Below, piece by piece: positions 53,801-61,928 of a stretch of 64,000 bases of DNA (within the stretch, counting starts at the first letter, position 1; every line of letters begins with the position of its first letter). Position numbers and translations under genes: made by a program. The stretch lies in the NCBI GenBank assembly GCA_011390205.1, contig JAABSX010000009.1, positions 1-64,000 of the forward strand, in the 5' to 3' direction. Below the pieces are notes generated by a model. The model was not told the DNA's origin. It was given only the letters and a program-made list of their open reading frames with translations, and did no database searches. This DNA is from Microscillaceae bacterium (lineage in GTDB: Bacteria > Bacteroidota > Bacteroidia > Cytophagales > Microscillaceae).

Positions 53801-53977
53801 TCATCGCTCATATTGCCTGTCTATGAGTTCTTGTACTTTTTCTAGGCACTCTGCCATAATTTCTTTTTTAAGATTTTGGAGTGTTTTTTTATCTACATGG
53901 TTTTTAGGTGGATGGCTATGTTTGAAAGATTCTTGGACATTGACCTTCACGTTCAGTTCTTTGATTTCTATGGGCAT
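53801..53977 (-). CDS. Small DUF5908-family eCIS protein (Afp6 position)
   Basis: A 58-codon gene read directly: ATG at 53977, TGA at 53801-53803. It begins MPIEIKELNVKVNVQESFKH and ends in a helix ECLEKVQELIDRQYER, the two ends that define DUF5908. A variable polar middle joins them. Such genes lie between the second tube gene and the LysM gene in eCIS loci, the slot of the small Afp6/Pvc6 protein. The exact role is unknown. It has 63 bp to the LysM gene and 31 bp from the tube gene. Confidence 0.8.
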   Translation of the reverse strand: MPIEIKELNVKVNVQESFKHSHPPKNHVDKKTLQNLKKEIMAECLEKVQELIDRQYER

Positions 53978-54008
53978 ATGGGTATATTTGGTTTGTCATT
54001 GTTCGTCT

Positions 54009-54617
54009 CTAAGTGCTTGGCAAAGATGGCTTTTTGGCGGTGGTAGCTTTGACACCTTTCACGACAACCTTTTTTGTCTCTGCAGCGGCTTGTACGGCAG
54101 GGGGCATTTTCTCCATTCTTTGGTAAGCGATTTCTATATTTTCTATGAGTATTTGATTGCTTTCAGCATTGAATCCTGAGACCTCATATTTGACAGGGTA
54201 AGCCTTGTCAAACTTCCAGACCATAATCGGGCTGTGGTTTACGTCTAGCAGTGTCAGCACTACTATTTTGGTTTTTATCGGAAACTTTGCCTGCAAGATA
54301 CATTCATCACACCACATATTCAGTGCAGAGAGTCGGGTAATTACACCTCGTTTCAGCAATAGATTGGGGTAGCTTACTTGTGTAGGTACTTGGTGCACAA
54401 AGCGGTTTTCGCCTCCTTCGGTGATAGGCTCTGTGGTCATGGTAGCACTTAGCCCTGATACCTCCTGAAAACCCGCTTCGGACAAGGCTTTTGCACCTGT
54501 TTTGAGCATAGATTTAAAGTCAGGGGGCTGGCCTGATAGGTCATCCACGATTCGTACATCAAAGTGATAAGCTGCTGGGGGCAGCGGAAACAAAATATTT
54601 TTTACGAAGTTGCTCAT
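54009..54617 (-). CDS. eCIS second tube / tube-initiator protein (Afp5 type)
   Basis: 202 residues from the start at 54617 (MSNFVKNILFPLPPAAYHFDV). The frame extends 13 codons upstream to 54656, but that part (IYKDNKSSREFF) does not match the family start. PAAYHFDVRIVDD..., GFQEVSGLSATMTTEPITEGG, LKRGVI and IENIEIAYQRME are phage-tail-tube (gp19) landmarks. It carries an N-terminal insertion and a basic Ala/Lys-rich C-terminal tail (KKVVVKGVKATTAKKPS). It is the larger of two tube paralogues and probably the baseplate-proximal one. Confidence 0.82.
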   Translation of the reverse strand: MSNFVKNILFPLPPAAYHFDVRIVDDLSGQPPDFKSMLKTGAKALSEAGFQEVSGLSATMTTEPITEGGENRFVHQVPTQVSYPNLLLKRGVITRLSALNMWCDECILQAKFPIKTKIVVLTLLDVNHSPIMVWKFDKAYPVKYEVSGFNAESNQILIENIEIAYQRMEKMPPAVQAAAETKKVVVKGVKATTAKKPSLPST

Positions 54618-54731
54618 AAAGAACTCTCTTGAGGATTTGTTATCTTTATATATCATGTAAGGAAACCAAAACAGAGATATACCTAGATATACACTTCTAT
54701 TTTGGTTTTCTTGAATAAATCAGTAAGTAAC

Positions 54732-55175
54732 TTACCCTACGGCTTCTAGGGTGATGCCCTCGTGCGCAAGCTCAAGCGTCTCTACTGCGATGGCATTGTT
54801 TTCACCATTCAAGTCTGGCCCTGATATTTTAATCGGATAAGCATTGACGATGGTCCAGCTCATGACGGGGTTGTGCTCTTCATCTAATAGATTAATGACG
54901 ATATTCTCACGTCTGTTGGGGTTAGATTGCACATCTTCATACCAAGTATAGAAATCCACATCTCCTCTGAACATTCCTTTTTTGACAGTAATATTCTCAA
55001 AGGATTTTAGCCCAGGCACTTTTTGTTTGACAAAGGTAGGGTCATTGCCCGCTCTGTATTCAATAAACTCTGTGCTAAGGCTCAGTCCAGTTACTTCTTG
55101 AGCACTTATTTCAGTACCTCCCCACTCCACAGTGAAGTGGAAGGAGGTTAAAGCCCAATCTCTAGGTTCTGCCAT
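54732..55175 (-). CDS. eCIS major inner tube protein (Afp1 type)
   Basis: 147 residues, the gp19/Hcp-like tube size. The sequence ALTSFHFTVEWGGTEISAQEVTGLSLSTEFIEYRAGNDPTF, then KVPGLKSFENITVKKGMFRGDVDFYTWYEDV and a final AVETLELAHEGITLE, is the conserved tube pattern. It should polymerise into the hexameric inner tube that is ejected on firing. The sheath gene is 42 bp upstream in the operon. Confidence 0.93.
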   Translation of the reverse strand: MAEPRDWALTSFHFTVEWGGTEISAQEVTGLSLSTEFIEYRAGNDPTFVKQKVPGLKSFENITVKKGMFRGDVDFYTWYEDVQSNPNRRENIVINLLDEEHNPVMSWTIVNAYPIKISGPDLNGENNAIAVETLELAHEGITLEAVG

Positions 55176-55217
55176 AATAATAATGATTTAGGGTAAATAA
55201 ATTTTTAATTTTAAATA

Positions 55218-56798
55218 TTAAGATTCTTGCATTTTTTGTTGGAAAGTAATGACAATAAACTCCGCAGGGCGAGAGATGGCCACTTTCACGGTGATGCGCA
55301 TGATTCCGTCCAAGATGTCATTAGGAGTCATTGTAGCACCTAAGCCTACTTGTACTTCATAGGCATCTCCAGGGGTAAGCCCTACCAAGCCGCCTTGCTT
55401 CCATAAATCACTCAAGAAAGAAGAAATCATACTACGGATAAGCACCCAAGTGTTGGAGGTGTTGGGCTCAAACACGTATGCTTTGGCAGCAAACTTAATG
55501 GACTGCTCGATGTAAATCATTGTGCGGCGAACGTTAATGTATCTCCAGTCTTGGCTGTTGCCGTCCATGGTGCGTGCACCCCATATCACTGGGCCTTCAC
55601 CCGTGAATGTACGGATGGCATTGACAGATTTACCCGTTACGGTGATGTTAAGGTCTTCTTGGTCTTCGTGTGTGAGCTTGACCGTAGGTGTGATTACACT
55701 GTTGAAGCCCACATTGGCGGGTGCTTTCCAGACTCCTCTGGAGTTATCCACTGCGGAATATACGCCTGCCATACCAGCTGCAGGAGGGAGGATATTGAGC
55801 TGCATCTTCACCTTGTCTAAGATAGTCTTAAAAGCAGGGCTAATGGTTTTGAGTGTTTGGTTTAAGCTTTCAGAAGGGCTGTTTTTGAGTTTGGCAACTT
55901 CCACCTTGATTTCTTCACTTCTTTTGGCATCACTGGTGCTTTCAGTAGCCTCTTTGGTGAGCAGGTCTGCCAGTTTGTTAATGTCTGAAATGTTGTCAAA
56001 ACTTACTTCTTCATTTTGCACTATAGACGTATATACCCAAGGGTAATAAGCTGCCACAAAATCTAGGTTGTTATTGCCGATGCCTTCTCTAAATTGGGTG
56101 ATGACATCTTTCTCATCATAAGTACGGGCTTCATAGCCATCAAATACATCTACGATGGCGAATCTATCGCGCATTTTGAGGCCGCAGTGCATCACCATGG
56201 CTTGCTGCAGGGCAAAGCAATCAGCTTTTTCGAGCATAACAGCTTCAGGGATGACGAGCATCGTGGGTTCGTCTTCTAGTACCAAGGCACCGATACCATC
56301 TTCTAGGGCTTTCTTAGAGATGGTGTTGGGCTTAGGCGCAGGGGCAGAAGCAGGGGCAGATGCAGACTTAGGGTCTTTGGGATCTTTGGGGGCTGCAGGA
56401 GCTGCTTTGGAAGGAGCATAATAGCTACCTGCCGAAACGACATAGCAAGTGCCGCCGCCATTGGCAAAAAACAAACGAATGCTATCATACAAGATAAATC
56501 GTGAGTTGCTTGAGGGCACTACTTGGTAGGCTTTTCCTTCTATCTCAAAATCATAAGAAGGGCCATTGCTTGCTTCTTTGATGTCAAAGGTAGGGGAAAA
56601 TCCTCCTCCAAAAATACTTTGAAAATCAGTAAGAGAGCCAATTCGCACTGGCTTGTTAATGAGAGATTGACCATTTCGAGTTACTTTCTCAGTGTAGCCC
56701 ACAAATGCAGGTACTGCAGTTGCGATTGCTGCTACGGAGTTTGGGAAAGCATTTTTCTCCTCGATATAGACTCCGGGAGTTGCTAATTTAATTGCCAT
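55218..56798 (-). CDS. eCIS contractile sheath protein (Afp2-4 type)
   Basis: 526 residues. It starts with the sheath N-terminus MAIKLATPGVYIEEKNAFPNSVAAIATAVPAFVGYTEKV and ends with the contractile-sheath C-domain (NVRRTMIYIEQSIKFAAKAYVFEPNTSNTWVLIRSMISSFLSDLWKQGGLVG...AEFIVITFQQKM). Around residues 130-160 an Ala/Pro/Lys/Ser-rich stretch (SKAAPAAPKDPKDPKSASAP and similar) is inserted in an outward-facing domain. Only one sheath gene is seen, against three in Afp. It is the signature protein of the locus. Confidence 0.95.
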   Translation of the reverse strand: MAIKLATPGVYIEEKNAFPNSVAAIATAVPAFVGYTEKVTRNGQSLINKPVRIGSLTDFQSIFGGGFSPTFDIKEASNGPSYDFEIEGKAYQVVPSSNSRFILYDSIRLFFANGGGTCYVVSAGSYYAPSKAAPAAPKDPKDPKSASAPASAPAPKPNTISKKALEDGIGALVLEDEPTMLVIPEAVMLEKADCFALQQAMVMHCGLKMRDRFAIVDVFDGYEARTYDEKDVITQFREGIGNNNLDFVAAYYPWVYTSIVQNEEVSFDNISDINKLADLLTKEATESTSDAKRSEEIKVEVAKLKNSPSESLNQTLKTISPAFKTILDKVKMQLNILPPAAGMAGVYSAVDNSRGVWKAPANVGFNSVITPTVKLTHEDQEDLNITVTGKSVNAIRTFTGEGPVIWGARTMDGNSQDWRYINVRRTMIYIEQSIKFAAKAYVFEPNTSNTWVLIRSMISSFLSDLWKQGGLVGLTPGDAYEVQVGLGATMTPNDILDGIMRITVKVAISRPAEFIVITFQQKMQES

Positions 56799-56812
56799 AA
56801 ATACTTAGTAAG

Positions 56813-57868
56813 TTAAAGGTAAACATATATTTCAGAATAAATTTTTGCAGATTCATCACGATTTTCGGGCTTTATTGCATTTGCACGGGCTAGGGGCAGG
56901 CGCTGCACGATTCGTTTATTTTTTTTGCCCTTGTTGTCTTTATTTTGAATTAACTGAAACTCAAATAGTCCTGCCTGCTGTATAGGGAGGGCCTGAGCAG
57001 ATTCAAAGAGATAAGCCATTTGTCCGTTGGGCAGTTGGGCATCTGTAGGGCCTTTAAAATCTACTTTGGTTTTGCCTGGATCTATGCTGAGGTCTTCCAG
57101 CCCTGTTTCATACTTTGGCACTATGAAGTACTTCCAGTAGGTTTGCCTTGTCTCAAATTGTATCTCAAACTTCCAAGGCCTGATGCTGTCTTGGTTTCTG
57201 ATTTTGTCTAGCAAAGCTTTGCCCAGTTTGTTTCTGAAGTCAATCTCTACCAGGGCAAGTGGTATTGGAGAAAATTCTTTGAAAAGGTACACGAATTTTT
57301 CGGTTTCTTTGTTGCTTTCTGACAGATTATAAATTCCAGAAGGTAGATTACCCAGGGGCACAGTGGTTTTTTGCTTTGCACCCACTTGTTTTTTCCATAT
57401 TTCTGTGCCTTGTGCATCTTTGAGCTGTATTTCTATGCTTTTATTTTGTGTGTTGAGGTAGCTGCTATTTTGGCTTCGGCAGTTATAAAAGTCTTTGCTG
57501 CTTACCAAATCTTGCTGGCTCAGGAAGGTTTCTTCGGCTTTGTTTCGGAAGTATAAGATTTTACCTATTCCTTCGGGGGGGAGCTGTGTGATATTCATCA
57601 GGTAAGGCTCATTAGAGTAGAGCAAAAACTGCAGGGATGTGTCGGGGTTTTCGCTGAGGTATTTTTCGCTGCGGTCTATATTACCTACATCATATAGAAT
57701 ATGTGTTTGCCCATCACTTGATTTTAGCATCATGCTCATTTTTTGCATGATTTTCTGTGTATTTTCTGTGGGTTTGAGCTGAAAGCCTCCTCCTTTTGCA
57801 TCTTTATAATAATGATGCTTCGTCTGAATGCTGAGTAATGTATGGTATTGAAAGAGTAATTCGAGCAT
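56813..57868 (-). CDS. Conserved-looking unknown eCIS protein between cap and sheath
   Basis: 351 residues, cytosolic, with beta-sandwich-like segments: SIEIQLKDAQGTEIWKKQVGAKQKTTVPLGNLPSGIYNLSE is a FlgD/Ig-like pattern. A later region follows (ALVEIDFRNKLGKALLDKIR...FEIQFETRQTYWKYFIVPKY). I do not recognise a named family. It is locked into the operon, 14 bp before the sheath gene and 67 bp after the DUF4255 gene, so it is presumably structural or an assembly factor. No toxin motif or cargo-leader is seen. Confidence 0.75.
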   Translation of the reverse strand: MLELLFQYHTLLSIQTKHHYYKDAKGGGFQLKPTENTQKIMQKMSMMLKSSDGQTHILYDVGNIDRSEKYLSENPDTSLQFLLYSNEPYLMNITQLPPEGIGKILYFRNKAEETFLSQQDLVSSKDFYNCRSQNSSYLNTQNKSIEIQLKDAQGTEIWKKQVGAKQKTTVPLGNLPSGIYNLSESNKETEKFVYLFKEFSPIPLALVEIDFRNKLGKALLDKIRNQDSIRPWKFEIQFETRQTYWKYFIVPKYETGLEDLSIDPGKTKVDFKGPTDAQLPNGQMAYLFESAQALPIQQAGLFEFQLIQNKDNKGKKNKRIVQRLPLARANAIKPENRDESAKIYSEIYVYL

Positions 57869-57935
57869 TTCAGTTTATATATTATGATGTTAGAATCCCT
57901 TTTATTTTTTTTTAAACATATAAAACATTGATTGG

Positions 57936-58481
57936 CTACTGGTTTTGCCCAAAACCCGTGAAAGGCACTGGAAACTCAACCGCAACACCTTCTTGAATGG
58001 TAACCATTCTTACTTTGTAAAGCACAGAGGGGACATATTTGCCACCAAGCATGCTCCAGATATAATTCATGTTTTGCATATCCTGATTTACAAATTCAAA
58101 TACCAGTTTGTCTATCTGTGGGTCAAGGCTCGGGGAGTTTTGTTGATCCATGATATAATTGGTCTGAAAAAAGCTAATAATGGCGGCAAGTTCTTTGATA
58201 GACTCTTCATAGCTGCCATCTTCTCCATAATAGACAGAAAAAAGCACAAACAAATTAAGATACACGGGGGGGCGCATACCTGACACTAACTGCCCTCTTT
58301 GTACTGTTTTTTCGTGCTGTACATTGACGAGCGTAATCGCAATTTTGTCCTTATTTTCGGTGGGCGAAGAGCTATCTGTCATTATACTTGAGAGCATTAC
58401 TTTGTCCTTGCTCATCCCAAAACGACTTTTGAGATAACGATTAAGGTTTTCGGATACAGATTTTAATGCTTCAAATACCAT
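57936..58481 (-). CDS. eCIS cap/terminator protein, DUF4255 (Afp16/Pvc16 type)
   Basis: 181 residues. VFEALKSVSENLNRYLKSRFG at the start, NKDKIAITLVNVQHEKTVQRG, PPVYLNLFVLFSVYYGEDGSYEESIKELAAIISFFQTN and the ending YVPSVLYKVRMVTIQEG match DUF4255, the Pvc16 family. It caps and sets the length of the tube/sheath. It is the first gene of the minus-strand operon, with 332 bp of divergent spacer before the plus-strand pair. Confidence 0.9.
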   Translation of the reverse strand: MVFEALKSVSENLNRYLKSRFGMSKDKVMLSSIMTDSSSPTENKDKIAITLVNVQHEKTVQRGQLVSGMRPPVYLNLFVLFSVYYGEDGSYEESIKELAAIISFFQTNYIMDQQNSPSLDPQIDKLVFEFVNQDMQNMNYIWSMLGGKYVPSVLYKVRMVTIQEGVAVEFPVPFTGFGQNQ

Positions 58482-58813
58482 TGGTTAGTGTGTTATTTTT
58501 AGTGTTATCTTACATCATACAGATTTTAAGGTCTGATAGGTATAAGCAAATTATTTACGAGTAAATGTATATTGTCTTTTCGATTAATAGAATGCACCAA
58601 AGCAGTATTATTTGTACTTCGGACATAAACATAAGAAGTTTTTTTATAACTAGCAATAATATTCCATAAAATTCTTACCTTTATCCTAAATTATTTTTTT
58701 GGCAGATGTCTGAAAGCGATAATTAGTCTAAAAAAATGCTGTTATTCACATTATTTCAAATTTTATTTTACTTTAGATTTTGTGCTGTATCTAAAAAATG
58801 TGTCAATCAGAAA
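58482..58813. other. Divergent control region of the eCIS locus
   Basis: 332 bp, very AT-rich, separating the two eCIS transcription units. I found no full consensus promoter on either strand, only partial -7 matches (TATTATTTG near 58606). Regulatory sites for both units must lie here. Confidence 0.4.
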
Positions 58814-59002
58814 ATGAGTAAAAAAATGAGTAAAAAAAATACACAAAACATTACATTTAATATCAGTCTGGAAGAAGCCAATCTTATTTTTAAGGCACTT
58901 GGCAAACAGCCCTTTGCCGAAGTCTTCGAGCTCATCGGAAAGCTCAACGAACAGGCAAACCAACAACTTGTGGAGCAGCAACAGCAGACAGACCCCCAAT
59001 AG
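58814..59002 (+). CDS. Small conserved-type protein ahead of the Afp12-like gene
   Basis: 62 residues from ATG 58814. An upstream ATG at 58736 would add a hydrophobic 26-residue stretch that looks like AT-rich leader. The core ITFNISLEEANLIFKALGKQPFAEVFELIGKLNEQANQQL is an amphipathic helical hairpin of a kind found in phage and prophage structural neighbourhoods. It ends in a Gln-rich tail. It precedes the 954-aa baseplate gene by 42 bp and is probably co-transcribed. The role is unknown. Confidence 0.6.
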   Translation: MSKKMSKKNTQNITFNISLEEANLIFKALGKQPFAEVFELIGKLNEQANQQLVEQQQQTDPQ

Positions 59003-59044
59003 CTTTGAGCTACTTAATATTATGTGCTTTAACAATGAATCAAA

Positions 59045-61909
59045 ATGATAAAAACACCTGAATCTATCTCTAACCAACGCCCCGAAAATCCTGCACTAGA
59101 TTTTGAGCGGCTGAGGCAAGAGGGTATCCAGTATATCCAAGAGCTGGCTGGAGAGTTTTGGACTGATTACAATGACCATGACCCTGGTATCACTATCTTA
59201 GAACAGCTTTGCTATGCACTGACTGACCTTGCTTACCGCACAGATTTTGAAATTCAGGACCACCTCTCAGGAAGCTCACAAAATAGCAAGCCTTTCTTCT
59301 TGCCACACCAGATTTTGCCTTGCCGCCCACTCACGGTTACAGACTACCGTAAGATGCTCATAGATGCCGTGCCCTACCTCCGAAATGTCTGGCTGCAGCC
59401 CACCGATCCCGAAGAAAATACCCTTGTAGGACTCTACAGAATCTTTGCAGACCTAGAGTCTGAAATCTCTGATACTGATACCATCAAAGAAAAAATACGT
59501 ACAGTTTTCTGTGAAAACAGAAACCTCGGCGAAGATTTTGAAGACATTACCATCCTTGAGCCTATCTACATTACATTGTATGCAGATATAGAAATAGAAA
59601 ATGCAGACGCACTCGAGCGCATCCTTGCAAAAATCTACTATGAACTGAATGAATTTTTAAATCCCGAAATTCAGTTTTATTCTCTCTCCGAAATGCAAAA
59701 AGAGGGCATAGCCTTACAAAACATCTTTGAGGGACCTCTTTTGAAGCACGGCTTTATCAAAGAAGAAGAGCTGCTAGAGAAGCCCAATACTGTACCTATC
59801 TCTGAGATTATCAAGATTATCATGCAGGTGCAAGGCGTGGTAAGTGTCAAAAACTTGTACCTCAAAGTAGGTGAAAAAATTTATGAAAACCAGTTTTTTA
59901 TCCCTCCTCACCTGAAGCCTCGCCTTATTTTGGGCAGCCAGCCCCAAGCTACTGATTTTACCATTAATTTTTACAAAGGCTCAGCACACTATGACCAGAT
60001 AGACCAAGTCATATTTAGAAGATACCTCAATGAGTTAGAATCAGCCCGAAAGCGTGTCTATCGTGTACAAGAGGCTTTTACACAAATCCCTCAGGGCAGA
60101 ACCAATCTCAATCTTCAGGCATATTACTCTATCCAAAATCATTTCCCTATTATCTATGGCATCGGTGAGGAGGGCATCCCGCATCAGCCTGATACTGAGC
60201 GAAAGGCACAAGCCAAACAGCTCAAAGGATTCTTAATGATTTTTGAGCAAATCCTGAGCAATTACTTGGCACAGCTCGCACACGTCAGAGAGCTTTTTTC
60301 ACCCAATACTCAATCACAAAAAAGCTATTATGCACAAAGCTTAGATACAGCCCCTAGTGCCAAAGAGCTTTACCAAAGACAAGAAAACCACTGGATAGAA
60401 GATGCTCTGCTCAAAGAAAATCTGCCCCAAGATTATTATCAAGGTTTAGAAATATTGACAAGGCAGCAAGATAACTTCGGAAACCGCCGCAACCGTTTCT
60501 TAGATTATCTCTTGGCAATCCATGGTGAAACCTACTTGGCTTATACAGCCTCCCAAAAGAATTTTTATTTTGACAGGGATGGCTTTCAAAAATTTGCTAT
60601 TCGAAACAAAACTCTCTTTTTTCAATACCTGCCACAAATGGGGCAAGCACGTGCCAAAGGATATAACTATCTGCTACCCACAGACTACGCCGAAAACCTG
60701 TCAGGGCTAGAAGTAAAACTCAGCACCATGCTGGGCATCAACATGCACAGCCTCCAAGATACAAGCCAGTATCATCTCGCAAAACATTCTATCTTAGGAT
60801 TTATAGAGCGTACACAGCTTACTTTCTTTGAGGAAGATGACGCCATACAGACCCAAAAATGGCTAGAAATCACCAATTTAGCAGCGCAAAATATAGATGA
60901 AAAACAAGATTTAAAATACTTTGACCTCATAGATGAAGAAGACATCACAGAGCTAAAAATACCCCAAGACAAGGAGACTCTCCGAAAAAACATGATTTTT
61001 TATCAAGAAAATCTCTTGCCCATTGGCTTTTTGAGAGAAGGGCTCAACTGGAAGAACTACAGACTTGGGCAAAAAAATCCTGAAGACAAAGACGCAGCAT
61101 GGTACTTGCTTTTTTATATGCCTTCACAAGAAAGCTGGCACTACTTGGCAACTTATACAAGTGAGCAAGAAGCACTGCAAGCCATCAAAATACTCTGGGA
61201 AGATGTCCGTGAGCTTAACCTGCAAAGTGAAGGATTACATCTTTTTGAGCATATCCTGCTACGCCCCTCCGTAGATGAAGAAAAATTTGGCTTTTTCTTA
61301 GTAGATTCAGAAGGAAAGCCCATTCTCAGAAGCATCAACCGATACAATTTTAAGGCACGCCAAGAAGCCATCTCTATGATAGAACCCCATTTGTTTGATT
61401 ATGAAAACTATGCTGTAGAGCAAAGGGGAGACGGAGATTTTGAAATTATTTTTCAAGCAAAAGAAGGTAAAATACAGTTTGTGAGCCTACTGCACTATGA
61501 ATCTGTGCAAGAAATCCACGAAAAAATGGAAGACATCTTTAATTTTTTGGCTGATAAAACATCCCTCACAGTATTCCACAAAAAAATCAAACTTTTCATA
61601 CAAGGGAGCGCAGGCTCGCCCCCGATTCCAGAAGAGTTTTTCTCTAGTATGATGAGTATCTTGATGCCTAACTGGACAGCACGCTTTCACAATGAGGAGT
61701 TTAGGTCGGTGGTAGAAAACATGATTTTAGAAAATAAACCTGCCAATATCAGTACACAGATTCACTGGCTTTCTCTAAAAGAAATGAAGACTTTTGAGCA
61801 AATGTACAAGGATTGGACAGAAGAAAAAATCAAAGCCCCGACAGCACAAAGCAAAAAATTAGGAGAGTACTCTCTAGCATTTACGGAGCTTCTCCTTGCC
61901 TATGTTTGA
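59045..61909 (+). CDS. eCIS large baseplate component (Afp12 type)
   Basis: 954 residues. The diagnostic start region is LDFERLRQEGIQYIQELAGEFWTDYNDHDPGITILEQLCYALTDLAYRTDFEI, the baseplate gpJ-like N-terminus shared by eCIS Afp12/Pvc12 proteins. A long helical/beta body follows, with LRNVWLQPTDPEENTLVGLYRI and VQGVVSVKNLYLKVG. The C-terminus contains globular segments such as QSEGLHLFEHILLRPSVDEEKFGFFLVD. It should form wedge arms outside the hub. Unusually it is transcribed divergently from the other baseplate genes. Confidence 0.82.
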   Translation: MIKTPESISNQRPENPALDFERLRQEGIQYIQELAGEFWTDYNDHDPGITILEQLCYALTDLAYRTDFEIQDHLSGSSQNSKPFFLPHQILPCRPLTVTDYRKMLIDAVPYLRNVWLQPTDPEENTLVGLYRIFADLESEISDTDTIKEKIRTVFCENRNLGEDFEDITILEPIYITLYADIEIENADALERILAKIYYELNEFLNPEIQFYSLSEMQKEGIALQNIFEGPLLKHGFIKEEELLEKPNTVPISEIIKIIMQVQGVVSVKNLYLKVGEKIYENQFFIPPHLKPRLILGSQPQATDFTINFYKGSAHYDQIDQVIFRRYLNELESARKRVYRVQEAFTQIPQGRTNLNLQAYYSIQNHFPIIYGIGEEGIPHQPDTERKAQAKQLKGFLMIFEQILSNYLAQLAHVRELFSPNTQSQKSYYAQSLDTAPSAKELYQRQENHWIEDALLKENLPQDYYQGLEILTRQQDNFGNRRNRFLDYLLAIHGETYLAYTASQKNFYFDRDGFQKFAIRNKTLFFQYLPQMGQARAKGYNYLLPTDYAENLSGLEVKLSTMLGINMHSLQDTSQYHLAKHSILGFIERTQLTFFEEDDAIQTQKWLEITNLAAQNIDEKQDLKYFDLIDEEDITELKIPQDKETLRKNMIFYQENLLPIGFLREGLNWKNYRLGQKNPEDKDAAWYLLFYMPSQESWHYLATYTSEQEALQAIKILWEDVRELNLQSEGLHLFEHILLRPSVDEEKFGFFLVDSEGKPILRSINRYNFKARQEAISMIEPHLFDYENYAVEQRGDGDFEIIFQAKEGKIQFVSLLHYESVQEIHEKMEDIFNFLADKTSLTVFHKKIKLFIQGSAGSPPIPEEFFSSMMSILMPNWTARFHNEEFRSVVENMILENKPANISTQIHWLSLKEMKTFEQMYKDWTEEKIKAPTAQSKKLGEYSLAFTELLLAYV

Positions 61910-61928
61910 GCATCCTTCTTAGCAAAAT

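Noticed and set aside
45639-61909. Prophage instead of eCIS
   Set aside because: No capsid, portal, terminase, integrase or lysis genes are visible. The DUF4255 cap, DUF5908 and Afp12-type proteins are eCIS markers.
45639-61909. Classical type VI secretion system
   Set aside because: No TssJLM membrane complex, ClpV or TssBC pair is present. The sheath is a single phage-like chain and the cap is DUF4255.
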